From: Cinclus cinclus
Taxonomy: Eukaryota; Chordata; Aves; Passeriformes; Cinclidae
DNA: 64,000 nt
Assembly (NCBI RefSeq): GCF_963662255.1
Contig: NC_085046.1
Coordinates: forward strand, 141,189,762-141,253,761
Reading direction: 5' to 3'
Shown: piece by piece, positions 11,842 to 24,013 of the stretch
How positions within the stretch are numbered: the stretch's first letter is position 1
How the letters are laid out: every line of letters starts with the position of its first letter
The notes under the pieces: model-generated
What the model saw: the letters and a program-made list of their open reading frames with translations, nothing else
Database searches by the model: none
Told to the model about the DNA's origin: nothing
Position numbers and translations under genes: made by a program

Positions 11842-14292
11842 AGAAAGGATTAACCAGTAGCATCTGGGCACCAAGAAAAGGCAAGTACCCAACTTATTGC
11901 ATGAGTACAGGCTGTTTATTTATAGCATCTCTTCATGTTTGGTACTTTAATATTAGCATGAAAAAGTGAACCTACAGAGAAGATGAAAAAATGCACAAAG
12001 ACATGTATTTTTCTTACTTTACGTACCAGACAAAGGTTAAAGAGAAATAGCTTTGAACTTGCATAATTTCAGGGCTTTTTGCATAATTATTAAATAATTT
12101 AGTGCATAAATAACACTCATAAACATACTGGGCTGGTGTTGCATTTAAAAGTAGACACTGGTTTTTAGAATATTTAATTTTGTAATGAATGACCTGTTAT
12201 TCCAGTGCCTTATTTTTGTCCTGTTTTTCCTTCATACAGTTATTTTTTAAAAATAGCATTGAATTACTGGAATTGATAACCATAGAAGTATATAAAGTAA
12301 AATAATTTAAATCTCTCCAGGCTCAATGTCTCATCCTTTGCAAAATAATTTTCATAAATGTACAGATAAATCTTTAAAAATCAAAAATATATTATCATTC
12401 AGGTGAATTCTTGATACTTAAAATGTTATTTTAGCTTACTGATACTCTAGAAACCTCTTTTAAGAATTCTGGTCTCTTTGCAAAGGCCACCTGCTCACTG
12501 GGTGGAGGCTGCTAGACGAATGTTTTGGGGTTGTGTCATTACTGGGACTTAGAGATGTTTGAATTTCAGGAGCAGGCTGATTGATGACACAAAAGAGTAT
12601 TCTTTGGAGGAGTCACTTTGAGTTTTTTTTACAAACAATGAAAAACTCAGTGTAAAGTACAGCAAAATGACAGCAAGTAAATAAAAGATCTATTTTTACT
12701 CTTTGTGTTATTAGAGTGGACAAAAGTTGGAGCAGTGAATGTTGAAAAGTTGCACAGTGAATGCTCACTGTGCAGTCCAGGTCCTTCAAAGTATCCTACT
12801 AAAAGACACACTTACCAAAAAGTAGTCCTGTGCTGTTTTCTTGAATTGCAGGTCAAAAGTATGTTAGCACTTGATGCTTTTGCAGAAATTATTCTGTGCA
12901 TTACTTTAGTGCCCATCACCATGAAAACTGAATTTCAGCTCAAAATGGAGCAAGGGATCAGCAAGAGTTGATCCTAAATATGTTGCTTGTTGGTTGCTCA
13001 TGGCACAGGAAAAGGGCTAACTTCAGTAAGGGATCATTAAGCAGCAAATATCCTTTTGGAAGCAGTGGGTTTGTGCCTCACTGCATTTCTCTGAGCCTGG
13101 ACCTTGCTGTTGAGAGGGCCCTACCATCAGCATATATTTATATAATGATGTTTTAGACTGGCACTCTTTGACTGCAGAAGATTACACCAATATTGAAAGG
13201 CATGGCCAGATAGGACTATTTATCATATCTTTATTGCATTGCTTTGTGAAAAAGACTTGTGAATATGCTGGGAATAACACTTAGAGAGATATTTTCAAAT
13301 GGTCTAAATGGAAAATCTGAAAACTAATAGTGGAAGCCTTAGATATCCATTGTGTAAGCTTAAAAATTTATTTGAAATATTATCTCTTTATTTCTACTAG
13401 AATGAATTGTGTGTTATTTGTTGGGTTTTTTCCTCCAGCTATTCTATTCAAACCATTTAAAATTTATTCAGTCTTACTTATTGAAATATAAATGTTTAGG
13501 TTATGCAGCAAAATATATCATAAAAATACCAGAGGTAAATCCAATGCAGGAGATATTTTGAAACTAGTTACTAATCAAAATTATTAGCTACATTTTTTAC
13601 TTCTCCTGTTGTAAAACAAACTTTCTATGTCTGCAAAATCATGTACTTTTTTAAACTTGTACGTTTTAGTTCAAAGCAAGGCTCTTTTTTCACTGATGAA
13701 TTTTAAAAATTAGTCTTATAATAGAAACCCTGTCATTTGCTTAATTGCAGAGGTTCAGAAATCACTATAATTAGCCCAATGACAGCAGCAGATGAGTTTG
13801 GCATTTCAGCATTTATCTAGGGATTTTGCATTTTTTTAGCAATGAACTAAAAGGCATCTTTTGCATCTGGGTGCTAGGTTTCTATTTTAATATGTTTTTC
13901 CCTTTTTGATAAACACCTGTTCCTGATTCTTCCACCCTGGCAGCCTAAGCTACATAGTTCAGTTTCCTCCAGGGATTCAGCTTAACCTATTAAGTGTAAC
14001 GGTGGTAAAGTGAAGGATAATGGTGTCTGCAAAATCAGCTGGCCCCACACTCTCTCAAAACCACAAGTCTTCCTTTGTGTTTCCATCTTGAAACAGCTGC
14101 TTTGAGGATGTTTTTCTGCTGCAACTCCTTCACCCAATTGTCTTTCACTCATAGTGAAACATTTTAAGGATCTTTTAAGTTATTCCTATATGAAGGCACC
14201 TTAAAAGATAAACACATTGAAATATGGAATTATTATTATATTTTTTTTTCTCAGTGGAAATCCCTCAGAACTAGGGAAATGAGTTACATATA
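11842..14292. other. AT-rich unique DNA, no gene recognised
   Basis: Very AT-rich sequence, especially 11.9-12.5 kb and 13.3-13.7 kb, with no repeat family or exon recognised. The part around 13.7-13.9 kb is dense in ATTTGCAT-like and TAATTA-like words, which would fit a noncoding regulatory element, but that is weak evidence. Confidence 0.45.
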
Positions 14293-14321
14293 AGTATTGT
14301 AATTTGAGGTTTCACTGATTT
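14293..14321 (+). repeat. 29-bp direct repeat, copy 2
   Basis: Identical over 29 bases to 11021-11049 and in the same orientation. No longer shared block was found on either side. Confidence 0.8.
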
Positions 14322-16468
14322 GAAATACTAAATTCTTTGATGAGGGAGTTCAAGACTTATGTCTCAGATCCAAGTGCAGCTTTGTCCTTCTGCAAAAATC
14401 CTTGTGAGCAGAAGTAGACTCTCTAGATTAAATGGCAGTGTAGAAACAAAACTGTGTCTGGAGTGATGCAGGGTCCACAGGCAAGAAGGGACAGAACTGG
14501 TAGGGCCTTGGTCTCAGTTGTTAGCAATCATCACTTAATAAAAGGCAAAGATGCCTTTTAATTTTTGTTATGAATTCCACTCATGCAACATTACTTTTAC
14601 TGAAACTGGATTACTAAAATATTACTTTCTCACAAAGTTGCACTTGCCTCCACTGGACTTTTCAGCATTTGTGTGAGCAGGAAAGAAGTGCTGCTCATGT
14701 CAGAGAATATCTGCTACCAGGATGAGCATCTTTCATTTTTCTGGTAGCCCAGATAACCCTTTTGGTGGTGACTTTCAGTTCATTTATGACTGCAAACAGA
14801 GAAGTCAGCATCTTGCATTTTTTGTAGAAAAGATAAGTGGAAAGTGATAATGGAAAATTTGAAAAATGGAAAAAATCCCTCAACAGATTACCTAAAATGC
14901 TCTTGCATACTTTGACATTTTTAAATTAAATCTCTAAAAATAAACTGAGTAATGTTTTCATAGAAGGCTATGTGGTCTCTTTCGAGATGCATTGGGGTTG
15001 GGTTCAAAAGAGAACTGAACCTTTCTAGTATCATCTTCCAAAGTTCTGTCAGGGTTGCCACTGAAAATATGTTTTCAGACCATCCCTTGAAGCATATGCT
15101 AATGCAAGGCTGCATGGGAGCTCCCATAGGCCAAACCCACAATTTTGCACAAACTTGGGGAAAATGGGACTGACACTAATGTTGAATATAAAGACAACTT
15201 GAACTGAATTTGTGTAATCTGGGATTTTTGCAAGCAAAGAGGAAAGGGGAATAGTCTCCCCCAGAATGGAATTTGGCATATGGTGAAATAACCCGTAGAT
15301 AAGTCAGAAATTTCAGTCTCCATGGGAAAGGTGGATTGTACTTTTCTTATTTGTAATTTGAAGATTTCCAATAACACAAAGACACTTTTTAAAAAAATAA
15401 ACTGACTCAACTCCTGTGTGAAGGCCTGCAGTGATTAGCCCAGTGCCTGCTGTGGTGGGACCATGAGACAGCCAATCTGGGCTAGCAATTAAGTCTCTTT
15501 TCACAGTGGGAATTCAGCTTCGCATGAACTGCTAAGGACTACAGGGTAAAAGTTAACCAGTCATTATTCTTAAATTTAACTAGTTTCTTGTGGCTTGAGG
15601 TTAGAAGCAGGGAGATCAGAGGAAATTTTCTATATACAGATCAGCAAGGTGACTAAAAAAAAAAAAATGCCACTGCCCATAGCACTGAAAATGCCCTAAA
15701 GGGAAGATGTAGTCCCTACTTTGTTTTAGAAAAAAAGGAAAGTTCTTTTGGTTTTGAGGAACAAGGTGAGATGCACTGCCTTCTTAACACTCTTTTTCTG
15801 TTGATACTGAAGGCAGAGGAGATGCTCCCTACCTTGCTATAGATTAATAAAGAGGAGAGGAGGAGATAAAACAAAAATAGAACAGCAAATCAATGTCTCT
15901 AAATCTCTAAATCAGGACAGCTGCTTTTTTATTTTTTTCTTCTGTTTAGTCTGAAGGAGTGTGGGCTACAGCATTTGTCTCCTGACAGCAGAATGAACTG
16001 GGGAAAAATGTTTTGTTTTTTATTAACTTTGGAGTGGATTGAAAATTTTAACAGTTCCAAAGTTCCAAGAATGCCTGGGGAACTGTACTTTGTCAGCAGT
16101 GGCCAGTGAGATATTTATTGCCAGGACTATAGTAAAGCCAAAATATTCCACCCTAATGAAGGTTACTTCCTCCCCCTAGTATCTTCTATTTGGGTATGAA
16201 ATGCAGAAAACTATTGCTCAGGCTGTGACACAGAAGATTTTGGGTTTGTACGTGACCCAGGGGAGGAAAGCTGGTCCAGAGATCTGGAAGATCATTCTCT
16301 GAAGAATGATGTTATTTAGCTTTGTTTTCTCTCCCAAACTCCTGGTGTCATAATAGACAACCAAGCCACCAAAATGTCATACATCTGGGTGGGGCTGGAA
16401 GGCCTTACTCTGAAAAGGTCATCCTCAAAACTTCAGTTATTGCCTAAATTGACACACTCCATCTGTAT
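14322..16468. other. unique DNA, no gene recognised
   Basis: No CR1 tail, LTR or RNA gene was seen. Short frames on both strands overlap each other around 14.9-15.5 kb without any recognisable product. A 13-base A-run sits near 15655. Confidence 0.45.
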
Positions 16469-16530
16469 CATCCATCCATCCATCCATCCATCCATCCATC
16501 CATCCATCCATCCATCCACACATCCATCCA
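16469..16530. repeat. (CATC)n microsatellite
   Basis: About twelve pure CATC units run to 16518, followed by an interrupted CACATCCATCCA end. The repetitive HPSI run of the 81-codon plus-strand open frame here is the translated microsatellite. Confidence 0.97.
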
Positions 16531-16648
16531 AACATCAGTTGATGGATCGTGCTCAGGAATATCTTGACTTGTCAGAACTGAAGAATTCAGTGCTTATCTC
16601 CCATCCTAGTGGCCTGTGAAGTCATTAATTCTTTTCTTTTTTCCTCAG

Positions 16649-16724
16649 TGCTCGCTGGAGGACTTTACCCAGGGAATACATTCTCACAAATTGCACCATG
16701 GAACACAGAGGGCTGTACTGTGAG
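16649..16724 (+). other. candidate 76-bp internal exon
   Basis: A strong polypyrimidine acceptor (TTCTTTTCTTTTTTCCTCAG) precedes the segment, and GTGAG followed by GTAAAT gives a good donor. Two forward frames are open across all 76 bases. One reads a basic, Cys-containing peptide with an N-x-T site (...YILTNCTMEHRGLYCE). The other reads ...GLYPGNTFSQIAPWNTEGC. I cannot assign either to a family. Strong splice sites with open frames are suggestive, but a noncoding exon or chance remain possible. Confidence 0.25.
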
Positions 16725-17772
16725 GTAAATACCACTCCTGTGTTTGTTTGCTAGCAGAGAAGTCAGGTGCTCAAACACACAGGGTAACTCCCTTGGGGAA
16801 TTAAAATCCCTGTTTCCCATGGGTGAGGGCACAGCCTAAAAGCAATTACAGGGAACAGATTGAGAAGCCCAGCTTCAGAGGAGGCAAAGGAACCAGGAAA
16901 TAAACCCTGGTCTTATGTTAGCTGGGCAAGTGATCCTACATGATGGCTTGTAGCCAAAGAGTGACTACCTACAGCACCACTGATGGTGCAGTCTTACGAA
17001 AAATGACTCCTTCCACGAACAAGCAATAGGCACACACTGCCAGCTCTGCTGGGGGCTGAAGCATGGGAATGCTTGTGAACGAGGCCTGATGCACCTTGTA
17101 CACAGTGCTGTCTCCAAGGTGCCCTGACTTGGGTTTCTGCTCTGTGTATTGGGACTGTGCTTCCTTGTGGAGGTACCTGATTCCCTCCATAGCCTTATTC
17201 TAGAAACCTGAGCACCTCTAAGTGATTCTTGGGGCAGACTCTGGAGTACATGGCAGTAAGATGTAAGTTGCTTATTTTCAAGTAAAAATTCTGACATTTC
17301 CGCAGGTCTCTTTGCAGTGATACCTTGGTCTCTTTGTTGATTTCATCATCCTAATTTGCTGCTGAAAGCTCAGGCCCTCCTTAAGGGGAAATGGACAGCT
17401 CTTGTAGGTGTGAAGTGTACTCAGCCATTACAGATCCCAGTGCACTGGGGGATGCTGCCTGGAGTTCTCAGATGCCTGGTGACCACTGTTGAGTCCATAC
17501 CTGTGTCTAGGTTTTGGTCTCCCTCCTAAGACTTTCAGAATTGTGGTTTACATGTCTCTACAGTGAACCTGAAGGATTTATGCTCTGAAGTTCTATTTAT
17601 AGCAGTTTTATTGTCCACATTTTTTGAGACAAATAGCAGCACTATCAGACAATTAATTAGACCTGCACCTGCTGTCTGTTCCTTTAGAGGCTGGAGACAT
17701 CAGGTTATGCTGATACAACTTTTTCCCCAGAAGGGGAGGAGCAGAGATACAGCATTTTAAAAGGTTTTTCTC
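16725..17772. other. unique DNA between the exon-like segment and the LTR
   Basis: Moderate-GC sequence with a 110-codon minus-strand open frame (16965-17297) whose translation resembles nothing I know. No repeat family was recognised. Confidence 0.45.
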
Positions 17773-17945
17773 TGTAGAGGGTTGTAACTTTTCTCCCCCC
17801 TGCCCCTGCTTTTCTCGGGCAGTGGGTCAGTTACAAGGTATGCAAGCACTGGCCCTTCAGGCAGTCAGCTTTATCTCTGCTCACAGGGACCTTCTTCAAC
17901 CGACATAAAAAGACTGAGAGAGCAGCTCAGACTTTTCCCACAGGC

Positions 17946-17951
17946 TTTATT
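17946..17951 (-). terminator. poly(A) signal of minus-strand LTR
   Basis: TTTATT on the plus strand is AATAAA on the element strand, within the conserved AATAAAGCCTGTGG context. The related LTR keeps it at 29200-29205. Confidence 0.65.
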
Positions 17952-18006
17952 TTTCTGTGAATGGGGGTCTGGCAGCAATCTCCATCTACATAGGGCACTA
18001 CATTTA

Positions 18007-18014
18007 CTTTTATA
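18007..18014 (-). promoter_or_regulatory. TATA box of minus-strand LTR
   Basis: CTTTTATA on the plus strand is TATAAAAG on the element strand, preceded by a C-run (the plus-strand G-run at 18021-18027). It is the core promoter of the LTR at 17773-18258, and the related LTR has the same box at 29260-29267. Confidence 0.65.
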
Positions 18015-18258
18015 GGGTTCGGGGGGGATCAAAATAGGATACAGGGTTAGCACATTTTAACCAACTACATTATCTTTCTTTGTTCGGAACAACCAATTAT
18101 AAAGAATCAAATCTAACCAATAATATTCTAAAAAGATAAGCGGAAGTCTACATTTTTTTAACATGAGTAATTTCTAGTTAAGTAGTTTTTCTTATCTCAG
18201 AGAAAATACCAAGTGGGCGTCACAGGGGGGGTATCTGCAGAGGAATTTCTCCTCTACA

Positions 18259-18894
18259 GAGAGCGAAATCAGAAGTCAGATAGGCTGCTAATTCCACACC
18301 TGTGGGAGAGAGTAAGAGAGGAGAATGGAAGGTCCATGGCAGCTTTGTACACAGATTTAATGATTTCTGGGTAACCTTCTGCTTGAGGAGAGAGAAGCAG
18401 AGTTTGGATGTTCTGACATGCAGAGCTGTGTCGCTGTCTGTCCCCTAACAGTTGACTCACTTTAAGCTGTTCCTTGCCACTGGTAGCTGAACTATCAGAG
18501 AAGAGTTTATCCCATTTAGTCCAGTTAGTAAAAATGTTCTTTAACTGCTATAAAAATAATGTCTCTTAAAAGTGTGCTACAATGGTTTCCATTAGCATTT
18601 AACAATCAAAAGTAGTTATAGTCCAGTAAGTCTTCTGAATAAGAGTATTCTGGATTTGTAGTTGGTTTTCATTTGGACCAAGTTGGTAACGTTAGATTTT
18701 TGGTCCATTCATTCTAACAGGTTGCTTCTGGTTGGGAAATAAAGGAGAGAGGTCTGGAAAATGAAGGAGCTGCAGGATTTCAGCAAAGAATTCACTGGGT
18801 TTAAATAATAAATGACATTAGAATCTCAAAAGCCATATTGAGTATCTAAATGAAATTCTTTGGCATTGTTGAAAGTCTCAAAGCCTCTTCAACT
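18259..18894. other. LTR flank, no feature recognised
   Basis: A 63-codon minus-strand open frame ends at 18269, eleven bases from the LTR edge. It is not preceded by the polypurine tract expected upstream of a 3' LTR, so I do not claim it as retroviral. The rest is AT-rich unique sequence. Confidence 0.35.
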
Positions 18895-19158
18895 TTAATA
18901 TCCCAAGATATCCACAGTCACATTAGGGATATCCAAAGTCACCCAGCTATAGCCCCTTTGGGCTTTCTGATCATCTGTCCCCTTTGTTTCTCTCCTCTGT
19001 GGTCTTCTGTAGCCTGATTTAGTTGTTGCTGGATTAATCTTTACATCTAAAGTTATCAGGAACAAACCAAAGACCTTTGGAGGATGGACTGTTAAGTGTT
19101 TGGCTATATAAGCTTGAAGGGTTTTAAGAGACTCAGTTTTGAGACTGTGCTCAGAAAC
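18895..19158 (-). pseudogene. protein-like relic frame beside the LTR, family unknown
   Basis: A stop-to-stop open frame of 87 codons without any internal methionine lies on the same strand as the neighbouring LTR. Its translation looks compositionally like real protein: a helix-like start (SLKTLQAYIAKHL), a basic middle (GYRRPQRRETKG) and a beta-like end (YSWVTLDIPNVTVDI). This could be a fragment of retroviral internal sequence upstream of the LTR, an exon, or a chance frame. No catalytic motif is present. Confidence 0.2.
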
Positions 19159-22070
19159 TCAACACTGGATCTTGCTCTTGGAGGAGAAATGACAATTTCA
19201 GCTTGTGAAGCTGTTTTACTTCTTGTAAAGAATTCATTACCCCTTGGAGCATGGTCTTGAATCATCCTTTCTCAACCATTTAGTTTTCCTTCCTCTCTGG
19301 CTCAGAGTAATTTTCTGGTGAAGTTTAACAGCTCCAGCAGAGCTTTAGAAATCCTTGACTGGGAATGCTTAATGAACTGGTGATAAGAGACCCCTTTGAG
19401 CCCAATGTTTTGCTCCAACTGGGGCATAGCAAAGACTTGTTTATGTGTGTTTCCTTGCTATATATGGTTAAGGGCTCTAAGCTACCAGGGAAAATGCAGT
19501 AGGCTTTCTGTGCTACATGTTGGCAAAGGTGGGTCTGCTTTAAAGGTGACTGGGAGCCTGGGCCTGTAGGAAAGTGAGGGAAGGCTGTTGTCAGTACAGG
19601 CTTGAGTTAAATCTGTGAAAATATCATGGCATCAAAATGTAGGTGATTTAATCCATGGGTTCATGAGGGCATGAGGCCTATCCCGATGAGCAAGTCTGAA
19701 AATGTCAGTGGCTGTGCTCTGTCAGAGTTCAGAGTGAAGGACATATCTACAACAGGGTGATTCAGCTTCCTAAAATGCTCTGGGTACTGTGTTTATAAGC
19801 CAAAGGAATAAGGGTCCTTTTCTAACTGCTACATCCTTCAACTCATGGAGACAAAAGTCCCTTGCTACCTCATCTTATTCCTCTTGTGTTTTCTGATGTC
19901 AAAATGACAGGGATAAATATAACAGATAAAATGGAAAGTCCTGAAGGAATCCTGATGGCGATAGACTGATCCCACTCCCTCTTGAGTTCTCAACTGTTTT
20001 GGTGCCATTACTCCTGATTTATGACTATATAAATAAAAAGCAGACCACACCTGCTGCAGCTCTCTTGACTTTCCAGGCAGAAAATCTCAGGAGTGGAATT
20101 TTAAAAAACAGAAGTGCATAGAAATGTAGAAATCCCAGAACTTCAGTTTAGGTGACAGGTCATCTGCACCCTTGGATCTGCTGCTAGACAGAGCAACCAG
20201 CGTGTCTATGTAAGTGTCAAAGTTGTTATCTGTTGGAGAGACACAGGGGGAGATTTGAGGTAGAAAACCCTCCTCGAACACCTGACATCAGGTTCTGCTC
20301 ATGCAAGCCATGGTTGCTTTTTGAAAAACTCAGAGTTATTTCTACTTGAATTTTTGCAGAATTGAGACCTTGGGATATGAGCCCTCTGGGGCAAGAATTC
20401 CTTCCTGCTTTGGCTTCTAATTGTTATTATTTGGTGCCAGTTTAATAAAAGTAATTACTGAGATGGCATCCTTTGGGTTCTTTGCCTGACACCGATAGTT
20501 CATTGGCTTTTGGATAAGATAGGGAGGTCAGATAAACTCATTTCTAGAAGTTCATTCCCCATTGTTTATTATGATAGAAGGAGTATATTTCATCAGCAAG
20601 ATAAAACTTTCTTAAATTTCTTTTAAAACTGCTGCAAGTGGCAGTTCCTCCTGTACAAATGTACTTTACACAAGTCTCAATGTTGTTGCTATTCACACAC
20701 TTGGCTTCCTTATGGGTACTCATATTTTCCTTCATTCTGTTGCTGGATTTTTTTTGTGCACAGGGCATTTTGCAGTTTTCATTATGTTTCTTTTTATGCA
20801 TGCAAAGCCAAGAATTTGTGGTTCTGTTAGGTCCTGCCTTCAGTATAAAATAAATTAAATTGTCTAAGAAATCCATTACCACTGGCTTCTTATCAAAGTA
20901 TACCAAACATTTTGCACAATACGACTACAGTTTTGTATACTAAATTTTTAATACAAAATAGCTTTGCTAGACAGCAACAAAACTTTCATTTTATTGCTTC
21001 ATTTTGATTTGCTTCTGTTCTCAGCAGGAAAAGCATCTATTCCAGTTTTAACTCAGAATTCAACACCAAGAACTCTGGATAAATGGTTATGGTGTTCAGG
21101 ATAAACATGAATCTGTGACTAAGAGTGGAAAGCTCTGGCTGTTAAAGAGCTGGCTGAGCCCTACCTGATCCTGGCATTGAAAGCAGCCACACTGTATGCA
21201 AATACTACAGAATTAGAGTTTGGTTTTTCTTTTTAAAATCAGGTCTTCATATTGGAAGCTACCACTCAAAAGTAGGGATAGTGGTGAGAGCTCAGAATTT
21301 CTGAAACTAGGGTGATTTTAGTCAGATAGTTTAGGTGTCAAAAAGAACCAGCGCTGAAAATGTAAGTTTTCTTCAATTCACCTGCATGCAGAATGTGTTT
21401 AAGACTCATACTTTTCTGCATCCCTTTTCAAGTATAAGGACTGCCTATTTGAATAGTGTATTTGGATTCTATCACTAGAATTGGGAAAGAAGCATGAGAA
21501 GATTTCTTCTTTAATCAGATATAAAAACATGGCTTATGATATTTCTGGAAGGTACTGAAAGTCTGAACACCCTTCAGTTTCTTTCAGTCACTGCTATTTG
21601 CAGCTTCAGAGAACACCCTAGGAAAAGGCAATTATTAATTTTTTCAGAATGGTGACATAAGATATGTGGATCGTCCTTCAGGTTAGATTTCCACTGAGCT
21701 GGGATGCATGGTTTGAAATATAGGGTATTGCAAGATGCAGATGGATGAAATAACTCATAATATCATGCTCTTCACTAAATTTAGAGAAGAAGAATGTCTC
21801 TATGGTACAATCCTGGATGGTTGATTTGATTTCAGCTCTCCTTTTCAGTGTGGAGTTAATATGTTCCCTTGGGAAATTTTTGTACAGCAGTGAGGATCAC
21901 ACAGTCTTGGTGTTCACCAGGATGCTCAGTTTGAGCCTCATATGCTGTGTTTGCAGACTAAAAACTTCTGTTATATATATCATCCAGAACACAAAATTTA
22001 AATTTCCCTTTGTCACCTTCTTTCTCATGTTGTTTCATCACTTCTGCTAATTCCTTCTATTTTTTTTAAG
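19159..22070. other. unique DNA, no gene recognised
   Basis: Sequence with no recognised repeat or exon. A 120-codon minus-strand frame at 20544-20906 is Lys/Asn/Cys-rich and resembles the chance products of AT-rich DNA. Confidence 0.4.
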
Positions 22071-22235
22071 CCTGAATCTGCCAGCCAGGACCATCACTCT
22101 GAGTCTGGAAAAGCAACACTTTGTCACAAGCCTGATGCAACAACAATTCTGCAACATCTCAGACTGGCCTATAAAACTGAGTGCTGTGCTCAAACTAAGG
22201 AAAAAAAAAAGGTACAAGAAAGAGCTGTTATCTGA
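22071..22235 (+). other. weak candidate terminal exon
   Basis: An acceptor-like CTTCTATTTTTTTTAAG precedes 54 open codons that end in a TGA at 22233-22235. The peptide begins PESASQDHHSESGK and ends in a Lys-rich stretch encoded by an A-run. There is no recognised homologue and no identified upstream partner exon. Confidence 0.12.
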
Positions 22236-23950
22236 CACAGACCCTGCATCAATCTTGTTTTCCTTGCTTTTATGTAGTTTGTCTTATCTTCAATCAGATT
22301 TTTACAAAAGCAACAGCAGCTGCAAACCTTTACTCTGCTCTGAAAGAAGGGCACTGGTTACTGTACTTACTGTAATTTAAAAGCTTCCAGGAGTGATCTT
22401 ACTTTACAACTCTTCCTTTCAGCCAAAGAAAAATAAGAGTTATCTGTGAATACTTTACATTCCAAGTGTTTTAACAAACTCTTCAAGAAATGTTGGTAAG
22501 GATTTCTAGTAATGCCTGTTGCTTTAAAATGCCTGCACTCAAAATATTGGACCATGTGTAATTTTTTAATTCTACAAAGTAACAGAGTCACATAAGTACT
22601 TTTCAATCCCTGAGAATTTATGATCCATTTAAAATAGTACAATCTTGTTCAAGCTTGGAATACCACATAAGCATCTCATTGGAGGCTGGATCCTACTTTA
22701 TACTTTCACTGTATCAATGGGGATATTCATGTCAGAGAAACAAGGAATGTCTGGCCTCTGGTAATGGAATGAACATCAATTATATATGTGAAACTTGGCT
22801 CAGTGGAATTATCTTACTGCTTTATTTCTTTTATTATTAATTTCTCATCATATTTAGTAGCTTGAAGCATTTGCAAAATAAATGGTAAGATACTGGCCCT
22901 AAAGGCTAAATGGCTAATGCTTTAATTATCAAGTGTCATAAAGCCAAGTCTTCAATAACGATGTATGAACACCTTTGGTGCATTCCTGAAAACTGTGATC
23001 ATTTTCCAGTAATCATATATTCTGATTACTTGTCAAGTTTATCAGCATATACCATGACCTGATAGGCCTTGTGGCTAATGTAAGAGCAGTGTTATTATAA
23101 ATGAATGCATTCCCATGCTAGAGAGTCCTTCCTGATTATCTAGCATGACCTCTTGCATTTCAGAGGCCTTGAATTGTCAACCACTCACTCACAGCTGTTT
23201 CAAGCCCATCTTTTGTGGCAGTCACTAAGCCTCCACTTGCTCAGTGTTCTGCTGAGGAGCACAGGGTGAGCTACCTAAACCTCATGGCTGTGACATAGCT
23301 CCATTGCAGTCACTTTCACTTCACACTTGGCTCTGATTTAATTAATTTGATTACACTGGTAAGTAACTTTTTTTTCCCATATTCTTCTCCAGTTCATGAG
23401 GATTTCAATCTGCTTGTGAGCTGGTGTAAAGCAACTGTTGCCAGTGTTTCACAGAAGTGAATGGCTTCACTTACAGATAGAAAAAAGAGTAGAATTTAGT
23501 TAAGGAAGATTTTTCTGCTGATGGCCTCCTTTTTTTTCTTTTCTACCCCAATTGTGTATAACACAAACACATAAAATTCAGTTCAGAGCAAGTGCTAAGT
23601 GGAACCTGATGAAAGGATGTTTAGCTATCATCCTTGAATGTTTATTTGTACTGCTTCTGAAAAACATCGCAGACAAGAAAAGCATTTATTTAGAAATTTG
23701 AAGGCTCTGACTGAGCATCTGCTCAATCTGCTGCTGTGTCTGTTCACAGAGGAGTGGGTATTTTCCAATGATGCAGAGCAAGTGTGAGCCAGGGCTGGTT
23801 CTGGTTGGGTTTACTCACACAGACTACTGCCACAGTGGGGGCATGGCCCAGCTTTGGCAAAACAGCCCAGAAAACAAGATGTCCTGAGAAGACCCAGTCA
23901 ACTTTGATGCCCAGTTTAAAGCAAACAGCAGTTTTAACAGTTGGAGGTTG
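22236..23950. other. unique DNA, no gene recognised
   Basis: AT-rich sequence with no repeat family, exon or RNA gene recognised. Confidence 0.45.
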
Positions 23951-24013
23951 TGTGGTTGTTTTTGTTTGTTTGTTTGGTTGGTTGGTTTTTGTTTGGTTGG
24001 GTTTTTTTTGGGT
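23951..24013. repeat. TG/TTTG/TTGG-rich low-complexity tract
   Basis: A run of TTTG and TTGG units ending in eight T bases. The Lys/Asn/Gln-rich minus-strand frame and the Val/Phe/Trp-rich plus-strand frame over it are artefacts. Confidence 0.9.

Larger units (their letters stand above)
17773..18258 (-). mobile_element. solo LTR of an endogenous retrovirus, minus strand
   Basis: The 486-bp segment is bounded by TGTAGAGG and CCTCTACA. Read on the minus strand it has U3 with ATTGGTT (inverted CCAAT) motifs, a TATA box (complement of CTTTTATA, 18007-18014), and an AATAAA signal (complement of TTTATT, 17946-17951) about 56 bp further on, in LTR order. A second, clearly related LTR of 499 bp lies at 29024-29522 in the same orientation. 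No target-site duplication is evident. The sequence to the right lacks a polypurine tract on the element strand, so this is probably a solo LTR. The terminal inverted repeat can be extended to 12 bp (TCTCTGTAGAGG). Confidence 0.85.

Noticed and set aside
16374..16619. 81-codon frame with a repetitive HPSI run
   Set aside because: The repeat run is simply the translation of the (CATC)n microsatellite.
18269..18460. 63-codon minus-strand frame ending next to the LTR as a retroviral 3' gene
   Set aside because: No polypurine tract lies between its stop and the LTR, there is no recognised motif, and such a length is expected by chance.
20544..20906. 120-codon minus-strand frame rich in Lys, Asn and Cys
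   Set aside because: Its composition follows from AT-rich DNA, an overlapping opposite-strand frame exists, and no motif is recognised.
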